Source: Hypericibacter sp963696655 (GTDB taxonomy: Bacteria; Pseudomonadota; Alphaproteobacteria; Dongiales; Dongiaceae). Taken from it: 29,114 nt of DNA. The position numbers and the translations under genes were made by a program. Location: positions 1 through 29,114 of the forward strand of contig CAVOLB010000013.1 of assembly GCA_963696655.1 (NCBI GenBank). The letters are read 5' to 3'. Positions 1-7,239 of the stretch are shown one piece after another. Position 1 is the first letter of the stretch. Each line of letters starts with the position of its first letter. A model generated the notes under the pieces. That model saw only the letters and a list, made by a program, of their open reading frames with translations. It made no database searches and had not been told where the DNA came from.

Positions 1-2041
1 CACGCATCGCCATGCAACCGCGCAGGGTGGCGCGATGATGCCGCAGCCGTTCTCGATCCAGCACCAGGGCAACCGCCTTCTCGAGATAATCCTCCGGCGA
101 GACCGCGACGAGCTCCGCCGCGATTCCCGCGGCCGACAGCAGGCTGGCGCCGACGCGGCCCGCATGCGCCTCGCCCGCCAGCGTCAGCACGGGAACGCCC
201 ATCCACAAGGCCTCGCAGGTCGTGGTGGCACCATTGTAGGGAAACGGATCCAGGGCCAGGTCGATGGTGCCGTAATCGGCGAGGCCCTCGGCGATGCTGC
301 TGCGCCATGGCGACAATCGAATTCGGTCGGGATCCAGTCCGGCCTCGATGAAAAGCGCGCGTATGGCCGCGATCGCGGCCGGATGCTGGAACTGGAGCGC
401 GCGCAGCTTCAGGAGCGAGCCCGGCACACGATCCAGGATCCGCGTCCATAGCCGCGCCACCGCCGTGTTGATCTTCAGTGCCGAGTTGAAGCAGCCGAAG
501 ACGGGTGCGTCATCGTCGGCCCGGGTCGCCGGCAGCGGCGCATCGGCCGGCGGCCGATAGCAGAGAAACCCGCCCGGCAACCGGAGCAGCCGCTCGCTAT
601 GCCGGCCGTCGCCGGCGCCCGGCGGATCCGCGACGGCGTCCGTGATCCGGTAGTCGATGGCGGCGAGGCCGGTGGTGTTGGGATAGCCCAGCCAGTTGAC
701 CGCGAGCGGCGCCGGGCGCATCGCCATGACGCGCGGCCTTGCTCCGCCGGTATGGCCGGCGAGGTCGACGAGAATATCGATCTCGTCGTTTGAAATGAGT
801 CGCGCCACGGCGGCATCGTCGAGAAAACGCACCGGGCGCCAGTGATCGACGAGGGCGCGCAGGCGCTGCGTGACGGCGTCCTCGCCGGGTGTCGTGGAAT
901 AGGCGTAGAGTTCCCACCGCAAGGCATTATGCGCGGCCAGCAGCGGCTCGATGAAATAGGCGCAGGAATGCGCGCGAAAATCCGACGACAGAAACCCGAC
1001 TTTCATGCGGCGCCCGCAGTCCCGGTCGGCGACGGGCTTGTAGGGGAACGCCGGCCTCGGCACCCGGGCCTCGATGGCGGCGGCAAGCGCGCGATGTTCC
1101 TGCGCGATCCGATCCGCGGACAGATCGGAATCGTAGTTGAGCGCCATCAGCAGGCTCGAGGCAGCGACGGTCGATTCCGGCGAGGTCTCGACCGTGTAGC
1201 GCAGATGCTCGATGGCCTCGGCGCGGCGCCCGATATTCGCCAGGAGGTTGGCGAGCTCGACCCGCGCCTCGGGATATTCCGGCTGGAGCTCGAGGGCGGC
1301 GCGCAGCGTGGCTTCGGTCTCGCCGGCGTCGGCGCGCTCGCCGCGCGCGCGCGCGAGATTGAAGTGGCTTTCGGGCCGCGAGGGATCGAGCTTCAGCGCC
1401 TGTTCGAGACCGGCGACCGCTTCCTCCCGGCGGCCGATCTCGTTCAGGCAGGCGCCGAGGTTGGTCAAGGCATCGACATAATCGGGCCGCAGCCGGATCG
1501 CCCGCTGGAAGCTCGCCGCCGCTCCGTCGGGTTGGCCGAGATCCATCAGCGCCCGGCCGAGATTGTAATGCGCCTCGGCGCGGCCGCCATGCAGGGCGAT
1601 GGCCTTTTCCAGCAAGGGAACCGCGGCGGCCGGTTGATGCTGCAGCACCAGCACGCCGGCGAGGTTGCACAGCGCATCGAAATGCCGGGGATTGGAGATC
1701 AGGACGCGGCGATAGCTGGCCTCCGCCTCTTGCATGCGACCCAACGCCTGAAGCGCCATGCCCCGCCAAAGATAGGCGTCGATGAAGTTGGGGTTGAGCT
1801 CGATCGCCTGGGCGAGATGGGCCAGCGCCGCCTCGGGGTTCCCGTCCTGATGGATCAGAAAGCCGAGCAGGCCATGGGCATCCGCGGCCCGCGGGAACCG
1901 TTGCAGGACCTTGCGATAGAGGGGCTCGGCCTCACGCAGGCGACCCTGACGGTGATGCTCGACGGCGGCCCGGAGCTCCGGCGGCGGCCCGGCGGCGGGC
2001 GGTGCGCCGGCCGGCCCGGGCGGTGATGGGTTGCGCGACAT
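1..2041 (-). CDS. TPR-repeat protein with OGT/SPINDLY-type (GT41) glycosyltransferase domain, 3' end cut by window
   Basis: The frame runs from the ATG at 2041 to the window edge (680 codons visible) without a stop. Residues about 25-310 are tandem tetratricopeptide repeats with the usual spacing, for example NPNFIDAYLWRGMALQALGR and AEAHYNLGRALMDLGQ. From about residue 346 (MKVGFLSSDFRAHS) it becomes the catalytic region of the GT41 family. The family signature DPFPYNGATTTCEALWMGVP lies near residues 600-618. The family transfers GlcNAc or another sugar from a UDP-sugar to protein Ser/Thr; bacterial members are often cytoplasmic and of unknown target. Only a short C-terminal tail should be missing. 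The gene diverges from the sulfotransferase that begins near 2198. No clear Shine-Dalgarno precedes the start. Family assignment is firm; substrate is unknown. Confidence 0.88.
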   Translation of the reverse strand, partial: MSRNPSPPGPAGAPPAAGPPPELRAAVEHHRQGRLREAEPLYRKVLQRFPRAADAHGLLGFLIHQDGNPEAALAHLAQAIELNPNFIDAYLWRGMALQALGRMQEAEASYRRVLISNPRHFDALCNLAGVLVLQHQPAAAVPLLEKAIALHGGRAEAHYNLGRALMDLGQPDGAAASFQRAIRLRPDYVDALTNLGACLNEIGRREEAVAGLEQALKLDPSRPESHFNLARARGERADAGETEATLRAALELQPEYPEARVELANLLANIGRRAEAIEHLRYTVETSPESTVAASSLLMALNYDSDLSADRIAQEHRALAAAIEARVPRPAFPYKPVADRDCGRRMKVGFLSSDFRAHSCAYFIEPLLAAHNALRWELYAYSTTPGEDAVTQRLRALVDHWRPVRFLDDAAVARLISNDEIDILVDLAGHTGGARPRVMAMRPAPLAVNWLGYPNTTGLAAIDYRITDAVADPPGAGDGRHSERLLRLPGGFLCYRPPADAPLPATRADDDAPVFGCFNSALKINTAVARLWTRILDRVPGSLLKLRALQFQHPAAIAAIRALFIEAGLDPDRIRLSPWRSSIAEGLADYGTIDLALDPFPYNGATTTCEALWMGVPVLTLAGEAHAGRVGASLLSAAGIAAELVAVSPEDYLEKAVALVLDRERLRHHRATLRGCMAMR

Positions 2042-2184
2042 GGCGCGGCATTTATAGCATCAATCGGGGGCGGGCAACCCCGAGGCGCGGTGTCGAGGTT
2101 CCGGACGCGGGCGGGCCGCTTCCGATGATAGGATGGGGGGTCTGTCCGCCATCGCCGCCGGCATGCGGAGTTGCCTTTCGGACA

Positions 2185-2191
2185 AAGGAGG
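2185..2191 (+). promoter_or_regulatory. Strong Shine-Dalgarno that decides the sulfotransferase start
   Basis: AAGGAGG sits 6 bases upstream of ATC at 2198 and inside the frame that would be translated from TTG 2171. Its position argues for initiation at 2198. It is one of the few canonical SD sequences seen in this window. Confidence 0.7.
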
Positions 2192-2197
2192 CCGGTC

Positions 2198-3001
2198 ATC
2201 GCGAAGTTCGTCTGGATTGCCTCTTATCCCCGCTCCGGCAATACCTGGATGCGATTCCTGCTCGCCAACCTGCTCTACGGGCGGGTCGGCAGCACGGCGG
2301 CGCTGCAGGACATGGTGCCCGATATCCATCGCGGCCTCGTCGGCGCGCAATTGCACGGCTCGCGAAAGACGCTGATCAAGACTCATTGGCGCTTCACCGC
2401 CGATTTGCCGTTGCGCGAGGACACGATGGGAGCGATCTACATCATTCGCCATCCCGTCGATGTGCTGATCTCCAACCTCAATTATGTGATCCTGCGCAGC
2501 CAGCAGGCGGGCGAGCTACGGGATGAAGCGCAGCGAGAGGAATTCGAGCGCCGTTTCATCGACGGCTACATTCAGGGTGGCGGCTATCCGCGCTGGCGCG
2601 AGATGGGGTTCGGCGGCTGGGAGGAGAATATCCGAAGCTGGAGCGAAGACCCGCTGCCCTATACGCGGCTGATCCTGCGCTACGAGCAGATGCGCACCGA
2701 CATCGACGGAACGATGGCGACGGTGTGCCGGTTCCTCGGCATGGATCCCGGGGCCGCCGCGATTCAAGCGGCGATCGGCCGTTCATCCCTCGAGGCCTTG
2801 CGCGCTCTCGAGGAGGCCGAGATCGAGGAGCGCCGGCCGGGCTTCTTCTTCAGTCCGGATTCGGCGGCGGCGCCAACCGCCGCCCGCTTCGTGGGCGGCT
2901 CGCGGCGCGACCCGCTGAGCGCGGCACAGCGGGAGGCGGCGGTCGCGCGGTTCCTGCCGATGATGAAGCAACTGGGCTATCGCGCCGACCCGGCGACGTG
3001 A
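2198..3001 (+). CDS. Sulfotransferase domain protein, apparent ATC start
   Basis: A cytosolic-type PAPS-dependent sulfotransferase of about 267 residues. The N-terminal 5'-phosphosulfate loop is SYPRSGNTWMRF (residues 9-20). KTHW (61-64) lies in the catalytic region, and the 3'-phosphate site is IYIIRHPVDVLISN, with R84 and S92. The acceptor cannot be predicted. The start is unusual. A strong AAGGAGG (2185-2191) lies 6 bases before an ATC codon at 2198. The product from there (xAKFVWIASYPRSG) aligns residue for residue with the N-terminus of the convergent paralogue (MGKIVWLASYPKSG). The only other upstream in-frame start is TTG at 2171, which lies before the ribosome-binding site. So translation probably starts at ATC, or an ATG has been mutated or misread. 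It faces its paralogue tail to tail with 36 bp between. Confidence 0.85.
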   Translation: MAKFVWIASYPRSGNTWMRFLLANLLYGRVGSTAALQDMVPDIHRGLVGAQLHGSRKTLIKTHWRFTADLPLREDTMGAIYIIRHPVDVLISNLNYVILRSQQAGELRDEAQREEFERRFIDGYIQGGGYPRWREMGFGGWEENIRSWSEDPLPYTRLILRYEQMRTDIDGTMATVCRFLGMDPGAAAIQAAIGRSSLEALRALEEAEIEERRPGFFFSPDSAAAPTAARFVGGSRRDPLSAAQREAAVARFLPMMKQLGYRADPAT

Positions 3002-3037
3002 GGCCCGCGCCTGCGGCCCGACGCGTTGACCCGGATC

Positions 3038-3880
3038 TCAACTCGGATTCGGCAGCGGGTAATAGCCGAAGCGGCTCATCTGCTGGCGATGGGCCTTGAC
3101 GATGGCCTCCACCTGCGCCGGCGTGAGCCTGTCGCGCCATTGCCCGGCGCGGCCCTCGCGGAAGAAGCGCTCCGACTTGTCGGGACGTTCCTCGAAACCC
3201 TTCTGCTGCTCTTGTTCCTGCAGGTTGCGGAACGAGCTCTGCTCGATCGCCTTGAGCAGGCGGGGCCGCGACGCGTTGAGCCCGAAGAAACGGACCACGC
3301 CGCCAAACGCCTTCTCGGGATCGGTCAGCATGTCCTCATAGCGCATGACATGGAGGGCGGGGCTGGGCCTGCCGGTCCAGCTGGCGACATGCTCGCTCCA
3401 GGAACCCATCACCTCGAAGACGTGTTGCGAAACGGTCTGGGTCTGCAGCCCCGGCCGGTTCAGATCCTCGATCGATTCGTCGATGCTGCGACCGAAATGA
3501 TGCGCATAGGAGATCGCCACATCGAGCGGGTTGCGCACGATATAGACCGCGCCGGCGGTCTCCTCCATCGTGATGGCCGGCGTGCCATAGGATTCCACCA
3601 GCGCGCAGTGCGTCTTCACGAAGACGTTGTCCGGGAAGATGCCGGTCAGAAGCTTGTGCACCCGCGGGCGCAGCTTCGCGATTTCCTCGAAGGACAGCTC
3701 GGTCACGGGCCGCGGATCGATCTGCTGATACCAGCCGGCGGCGGAATCGCTGACGGAGAATTTGTCGATCCGATTGATGTCGTAAGGTTCGTCGGGATCG
3801 CGGAACAGGTTATGCAAGAAGACCCGCAGCCAGGTGTTGCCCGATTTGGGATAGGAGGCGAGCCAGACGATCTTGCCCAT
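3038..3880 (-). CDS. Sulfotransferase domain protein
   Basis: A 280-residue sulfotransferase, paralogous to the convergent gene at 2198-3001. The 5'-phosphosulfate loop is SYPKSGNTWLRVFL (residues 9-22), KTH is at 89-91, and the 3'-phosphate site is VYIVRNPLDVAISYAHH, with R116 and S124. The C-terminal region ends in the usual FGYYPLPNPS-type tail. The start ATG at 3880 is chosen because MGKIVWLASYPKSG is the normal family N-terminus. A longer frame to 3958 exists, but its first codons lie in a perfect hairpin and are not family sequence. No Shine-Dalgarno precedes 3880. The acceptor molecule is unknown. With the GT41 protein nearby, a role in modifying a surface glycan or protein is possible but is only inferred from context. 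Confidence 0.88.
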   Translation of the reverse strand: MGKIVWLASYPKSGNTWLRVFLHNLFRDPDEPYDINRIDKFSVSDSAAGWYQQIDPRPVTELSFEEIAKLRPRVHKLLTGIFPDNVFVKTHCALVESYGTPAITMEETAGAVYIVRNPLDVAISYAHHFGRSIDESIEDLNRPGLQTQTVSQHVFEVMGSWSEHVASWTGRPSPALHVMRYEDMLTDPEKAFGGVVRFFGLNASRPRLLKAIEQSSFRNLQEQEQQKGFEERPDKSERFFREGRAGQWRDRLTPAQVEAIVKAHRQQMSRFGYYPLPNPS

Positions 3881-3925
3881 GATGCGGAGGGTTCGGATTC
3901 CAAAGACAGGTTGGCGAGACGGCGA

Positions 3926-3967
3926 CCGCGGGGGATGCTCCGGGCCTTTCCGGAGCATCCCCCGCGG
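3926..3967. repeat. Perfect 18-bp inverted repeat (hairpin) upstream of the sulfotransferase
   Basis: The arms CCGCGGGGGATGCTCCGG (3926-3943) and its exact complement (3950-3967) are separated by a 6-base loop. It lies in the 5' leader of the minus-strand sulfotransferase, 46 bases from its ATG. Neither side has a T-run, so it is not a classical intrinsic terminator. It could be a transcription barrier or attenuator, or a palindromic repeat element. Confidence 0.7.
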
Positions 3968-4179
3968 CTCGCGCCGGAGGTTAAGGGCTAGATAGGGGAA
4001 AAAGCAGCCCCTCGCCAGAAAAATCCGGACCCCAAAGGGTCATCGGAAATGCCCTGTCGCGTCGTGGCACGACCACGAATGGCGCAAATGGCCGGCTTTC
4101 CTCCGCAGCAGGTCCGGATTATCGCATGGCGGCAGGCCGGCGCCGGGGCCAGGAGGATCGCCATCGGTCGCCGCCAGCC

Positions 4180-4208
4180 TTGACCCGTCACGGGGGCTCT
4201 GCTTTAAG
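4180..4208 (+). promoter_or_regulatory. Candidate housekeeping promoter for the DUF3576 lipoprotein gene
   Basis: TTGACC (4180-4185) and TTTAAG (4203-4208) are separated by exactly 17 bases. This resembles the sigma-70 promoters proposed here for rho and mnmG. It would give a leader of about 35 bases before the ATG at 4250. Confidence 0.5.
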
Positions 4209-4249
4209 CTTCCTCGCCCTTACAGATGCTTATCGGAAGGAATGCGTTC

Positions 4250-4834
4250 ATGGCGAGTGGTCGGCGCGACACCGCGAAGGCGAAGCGCGGGTGGCGCAAC
4301 AAGATCATAGCGGCGGCGGCTCTGCTGCTGGGCCCGACGCTTCTGTTTGGCTGCGCGTACGGCGACCCCAACTCGCAATATCCGGATTTGCGCCGTCCCG
4401 GCCAGACGACACCGGCCTATGGCGAGCCGGCCTCGATCTTCGGCGAAGGCGGCCTCAGCCTCGGCAATGCGTCGGCGCCGACCCAGGATCAGGGCAGTGG
4501 CGGCGGTGCCGGCATCGGCGTCAACAGCTTCCTGTGGCGCGCCTCGCTCGACACCATGTCCTTCATGCCGCTGGTCTCGGCCGACCCGTTCGGCGGCGTC
4601 ATCATCACCGACTGGTACACCCCGCCGCAGACGCCCAGCGAACGCTTCAAGGTGAACGTCTATATCCTGGGCCGGACGCTGCGCGCCGATGGCGTCCGGG
4701 CTGCCGTGTTCCGCCAGGAAATGCAGGGGGCCAACTGGGTCGATGCGCCCGTTGCGCCCTCGACGGCGACCGATCTGGAAAACGCCATCCTGACCCGCGC
4801 GCGTCAGCTGCGCGTCACGCAGACCGGCGAATAG
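4250..4834 (+). CDS. DUF3576 domain-containing lipoprotein
   Basis: A 194-residue protein. A basic N-terminus, a hydrophobic stretch (residues 19-34) and a lipobox LLFGC with Cys35 mark it as a lipoprotein, probably anchored in the outer membrane or facing the periplasm. The mature part has a flexible Gly/Ser/Pro-rich linker, then the conserved DUF3576 block. That block runs from VNSFLWRASLDTMSFMPL through the DPFGGVIITDWYTPP segment to LRADGVRAAVFRQEM, and is widespread in Alphaproteobacteria. The molecular function is unknown. The ATG at 4250 is preferred over the one at 4226 because GGAAGGA lies 8 bases before it. The gene has its own promoter and is closed by a GC-rich hairpin. Confidence 0.85.
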   Translation: MASGRRDTAKAKRGWRNKIIAAAALLLGPTLLFGCAYGDPNSQYPDLRRPGQTTPAYGEPASIFGEGGLSLGNASAPTQDQGSGGGAGIGVNSFLWRASLDTMSFMPLVSADPFGGVIITDWYTPPQTPSERFKVNVYILGRTLRADGVRAAVFRQEMQGANWVDAPVAPSTATDLENAILTRARQLRVTQTGE

Positions 4835-4843
4835 GGACGTCGG

Positions 4844-4881
4844 GCCCCCGGCCGGGCGCCCCTTCGGGCCCGGCCGGGGGC
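4844..4881 (+). terminator. Strong GC-rich terminator hairpin after the DUF3576 gene
   Basis: The arms GCCCCCGGCCGGG (4844-4856) and CCCGGCCGGGGGC (4869-4881) pair perfectly over 13 bases with a 12-base loop. The hairpin starts 9 bases after the DUF3576 stop codon. Only TT follows, so the U-tract is weak. It probably separates this gene from the oxygenase pair. Confidence 0.65.
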
Positions 4882-4918
4882 TTGGACCCGGTCCTTAAGC
4901 CCGGCGAGGTGCCCTTCC

Positions 4919-6007
4919 ATGTCTCCCGGCGTCGCTGAACCCTCCCGCGATCCCGCTATCGAGCTGGTGCCGCCGACGGCGACGCTGGCGCCGGGCGACC
5001 GGGTGCCCAATTTCGTCCTGGCCGACCAGGAAGGTGCCTTCCGCGCCTTCTATGACCGGTCGCGCGGCAATCCCCTGGCCCTGCTGGTTCTGATCGACGG
5101 TGCCCTCGAGGGTGAGATCGCCGGACTCGTCGCTGCCGCGACGCGCACTGCAAGCGGTTTCGACCTGCTCGTGATCGCTCCCGACGATGTCGCCAAGCTC
5201 AGGACGCTGGCCGCCGAGACCCCCCTCGCCCGGTTGCTGCTGGCCGACACAAAGCGCACGGTTATCAATGGGTTGGTAAAAGCGGCCGCGCTCCTACCCG
5301 CGCCCGGCCTCTGGCTCTTGCTGGACGCCAATCAGCGCTTGCTCGAGGCCCGTGCCGGCGCCGGGCTGGCGGACTGGGCGATGACCCGGCTGGCCGAGCT
5401 GACCCCGCCGGTGCCGGCCCAGACCCTCGACCGGGTGGCGCCGGCGCTGCTGGTTCCCAACGTGCTCGACCGCGCCGCCTGCGCCGCCCTGATCGAGCGC
5501 TGGCACCGGCTCGGCCATGACGAGGGCTCGGTCAGCTCGATCGTCGATGGCGAGGAGGTCCGGCGCGTCCATCACAACATGAAGAAGCGCCGCGACCACG
5601 CGATCCAGGACGAGAGGCTGCTGAAGACCCTGGTGGGCATCATCGGCCGGCGGATCGCGCCCGAGCTGGACAAGGCCTTCGGCTTCAACCGCTTCCGGTT
5701 CGATCGTTTCATCATCACCTGCTATGACGCCGATCGCGGCGACTATTTCCGCCGGCACCGCGACAATTCCAGCCCCTCGACCGCGGACCGCCGCTTCGCC
5801 CTCACCCTCAATCTCAACAGCGAGGAGCATGAGGGCGGCGAGCTCCTGTTCCCGGAATATGGGCCGCACCGCTATCGCCCCGGAACCGGCGGCGCCATCC
5901 TGTTCTCCTGCTCGCTGATGCATGAGGCGCTGCCGGTGACGCGCGGGCGGCGTTTCACGCTGCTCTCCTTCCTGCGCAGCCCCGAGCCGGGCGGGCCGGC
6001 CCGATAA
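4919..6007 (+). CDS. Redoxin-like domain fused to 2OG-Fe(II) dioxygenase (copy 1)
   Basis: A 362-residue protein in two parts. Residues about 20-160 have a peroxiredoxin/thioredoxin-like layout (APGDRVPNFVLADQEG, then LLLADTKR and LWLLLDANQRLL) but no cysteine where the peroxidatic Cys should be. Peroxidase activity is therefore unlikely. Residues about 175-352 are a prolyl-4-hydroxylase-type double-stranded beta-helix oxygenase. The iron ligands are H280, D282 (HRD) and H335 (LMHEALPV), and the likely 2-oxoglutarate-binding Arg is R345. The conserved LTLNLNSEEHEGGELLFPEYG block lies between them. The catalytic part looks intact; the substrate, perhaps a peptidyl side chain, is unknown. A GAGG about 8 bases upstream supports the start. 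A close paralogue follows after 22 bp, so the two probably form an operon. Confidence 0.85.
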   Translation: MSPGVAEPSRDPAIELVPPTATLAPGDRVPNFVLADQEGAFRAFYDRSRGNPLALLVLIDGALEGEIAGLVAAATRTASGFDLLVIAPDDVAKLRTLAAETPLARLLLADTKRTVINGLVKAAALLPAPGLWLLLDANQRLLEARAGAGLADWAMTRLAELTPPVPAQTLDRVAPALLVPNVLDRAACAALIERWHRLGHDEGSVSSIVDGEEVRRVHHNMKKRRDHAIQDERLLKTLVGIIGRRIAPELDKAFGFNRFRFDRFIITCYDADRGDYFRRHRDNSSPSTADRRFALTLNLNSEEHEGGELLFPEYGPHRYRPGTGGAILFSCSLMHEALPVTRGRRFTLLSFLRSPEPGGPAR

Positions 6008-6029
6008 CGGCGAGAGGCCAGAGGCACCG

Positions 6030-7118
6030 ATGCAACCCGTGACCGAGCCGGTTCATTCCCTGGAAGACGACGGATCGCAACCGATCCGCCTGCCGCCGGT
6101 GGCACTCGCGCCCGGCGACCGCGTGCCCAATTTCATGGCGGCCGACCAGCATGGCGCCATGCGGCCCTTCTACGAACGCAACTTGGGCCGGCCGCTGGCC
6201 CTGCTCCTGGCACCTGAGCCGGAAATGCTCGCCGCCTATGAAGCGGCCCATGGCGACTTTCTCGCGGCGGACGTCGATATCCTGGCGCTGGTGCCGGGCG
6301 ACAGCGCGCAAGCCCCGAACGCGCAGGCTTTGCCCTTCCTCCTTCTGGGCGATGCCACGGGCCGCATCCTGCCCGGCCTCTACCGGGCGGCGGGCCTCCC
6401 GCCCGGGCCGGCCTTCCTGCTGCTCGATCCCAATCAAAGGCTGATCGCCAGCGGCCCTGGCGCCATGGCGAGCGATGCGGCGCTGCGGCGTCTGGCGGGG
6501 TCGGTCCCCGTGACCTCCGCCGGGACCGCCAGTTCGGCGGCGCCGGCCCTGATCGTGCCCAACGTGCTCGACCGCGCGACTACCCAGGCGCTGATCCGGC
6601 GCTGGCATGAGCAGGGCCATGAAGAGGGCCGCGTCGCCGGCAGGGTCAAGGGCGAACAGACCCATGAGGTCTATGAGGCGCTGAAGAAGCGGCGCGACCA
6701 TATCATTCGCGACGAGGCCCTCACGCAGATCCTGGCGACGACGATCGGCCGCCGCGTGGCGCCGGAGATGGCCAAGGCCTTCCATTTCACCGCCGGCTTC
6801 CGCTTCGAGAACTTCAAGATCACCTGTTATGACGCCGGGCGCGGCGACTATTTCCGGCGCCATCGCGACAGCCAGGGTCCCGGCACCGGCAATCGCATGT
6901 TCGCCATGACGCTCAATCTCAACAGCGATGAATATGAGGGTGGCGAGCTGATCTTTCCGGAGTATGGACAGCAGCGCTACAAGCCGCCGCGCGGCGGGGC
7001 GGTGGTGTTCTCCTGCGCCCTGGTGCATGAAGCGCTCCCGGTCACCGCCGGCACCCGCTTCGCGCTCTTGACCTTCTTCCTCACCCTGGATTCGAAACCG
7101 TCGGTTCCGGCCCGCTGA
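6030..7118 (+). CDS. Redoxin-like domain fused to 2OG-Fe(II) dioxygenase (copy 2)
   Basis: This is a paralogue of the preceding gene with the same length (362 residues) and the same two-part layout. The N-terminal redoxin-like region starts at APGDRVPNFMAADQHG and again lacks the peroxidatic cysteine. The C-terminal oxygenase keeps H278, D280 (HRD), H333 (LVHEALPV) and R343, plus the MTLNLNSDEYEGGELIFPEYG-like core. The two proteins clearly arose by tandem duplication but differ widely outside the catalytic core, so the duplication is old and both copies have been kept. The products may act as a heterodimer or on two related substrates; this is inference. The gene ends 121 bp before leuS. Confidence 0.85.
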   Translation: MQPVTEPVHSLEDDGSQPIRLPPVALAPGDRVPNFMAADQHGAMRPFYERNLGRPLALLLAPEPEMLAAYEAAHGDFLAADVDILALVPGDSAQAPNAQALPFLLLGDATGRILPGLYRAAGLPPGPAFLLLDPNQRLIASGPGAMASDAALRRLAGSVPVTSAGTASSAAPALIVPNVLDRATTQALIRRWHEQGHEEGRVAGRVKGEQTHEVYEALKKRRDHIIRDEALTQILATTIGRRVAPEMAKAFHFTAGFRFENFKITCYDAGRGDYFRRHRDSQGPGTGNRMFAMTLNLNSDEYEGGELIFPEYGQQRYKPPRGGAVVFSCALVHEALPVTAGTRFALLTFFLTLDSKPSVPAR

Positions 7119-7174
7119 GAGCCGCGAGCGCCGGGAAGGTTGCGGCAAAGAAGGGCGGAATTCCGCGCCTTTGC

Positions 7175-7203
7175 TTGTCATTCCTGGGGGCGTCCGCTAA
7201 TGC
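7175..7203 (+). promoter_or_regulatory. Candidate promoter for leuS-lptE-holA
   Basis: TTGTCA (7175-7180) is followed after 17 bases by TAATGC (7198-7203), a weak -10. The leader to the leuS ATG at 7240 is rich in pyrimidines (7211-7234) and has no Shine-Dalgarno. A short palindrome GCGGAATTCCGC (7155-7166) just upstream, followed by a T-containing run, may end the oxygenase transcript. Confidence 0.35.
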
Positions 7204-7239
7204 TAGGCCCCGTTTTCCCCTCTCCTTCTCCCGACCGGC

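Larger units (their letters stand above)
3881..4249. other. Intergenic region between divergent sulfotransferase and DUF3576 genes
   Basis: This stretch has no convincing coding frame. It holds the perfect hairpin (3926-3967) and the promoter candidate for the DUF3576 gene (4180-4208). It also holds a pair of short inverted repeats, ATCCGGACC near 4023 and GGTCCGGAT near 4110. I see nothing else in it. Confidence 0.6.

Noticed and set aside
842..2026. 394-codon plus-strand frame opposite the GT41 gene
   Set aside because: The minus-strand frame has clear TPR and GT41 motifs; the plus frame is a codon-bias shadow.
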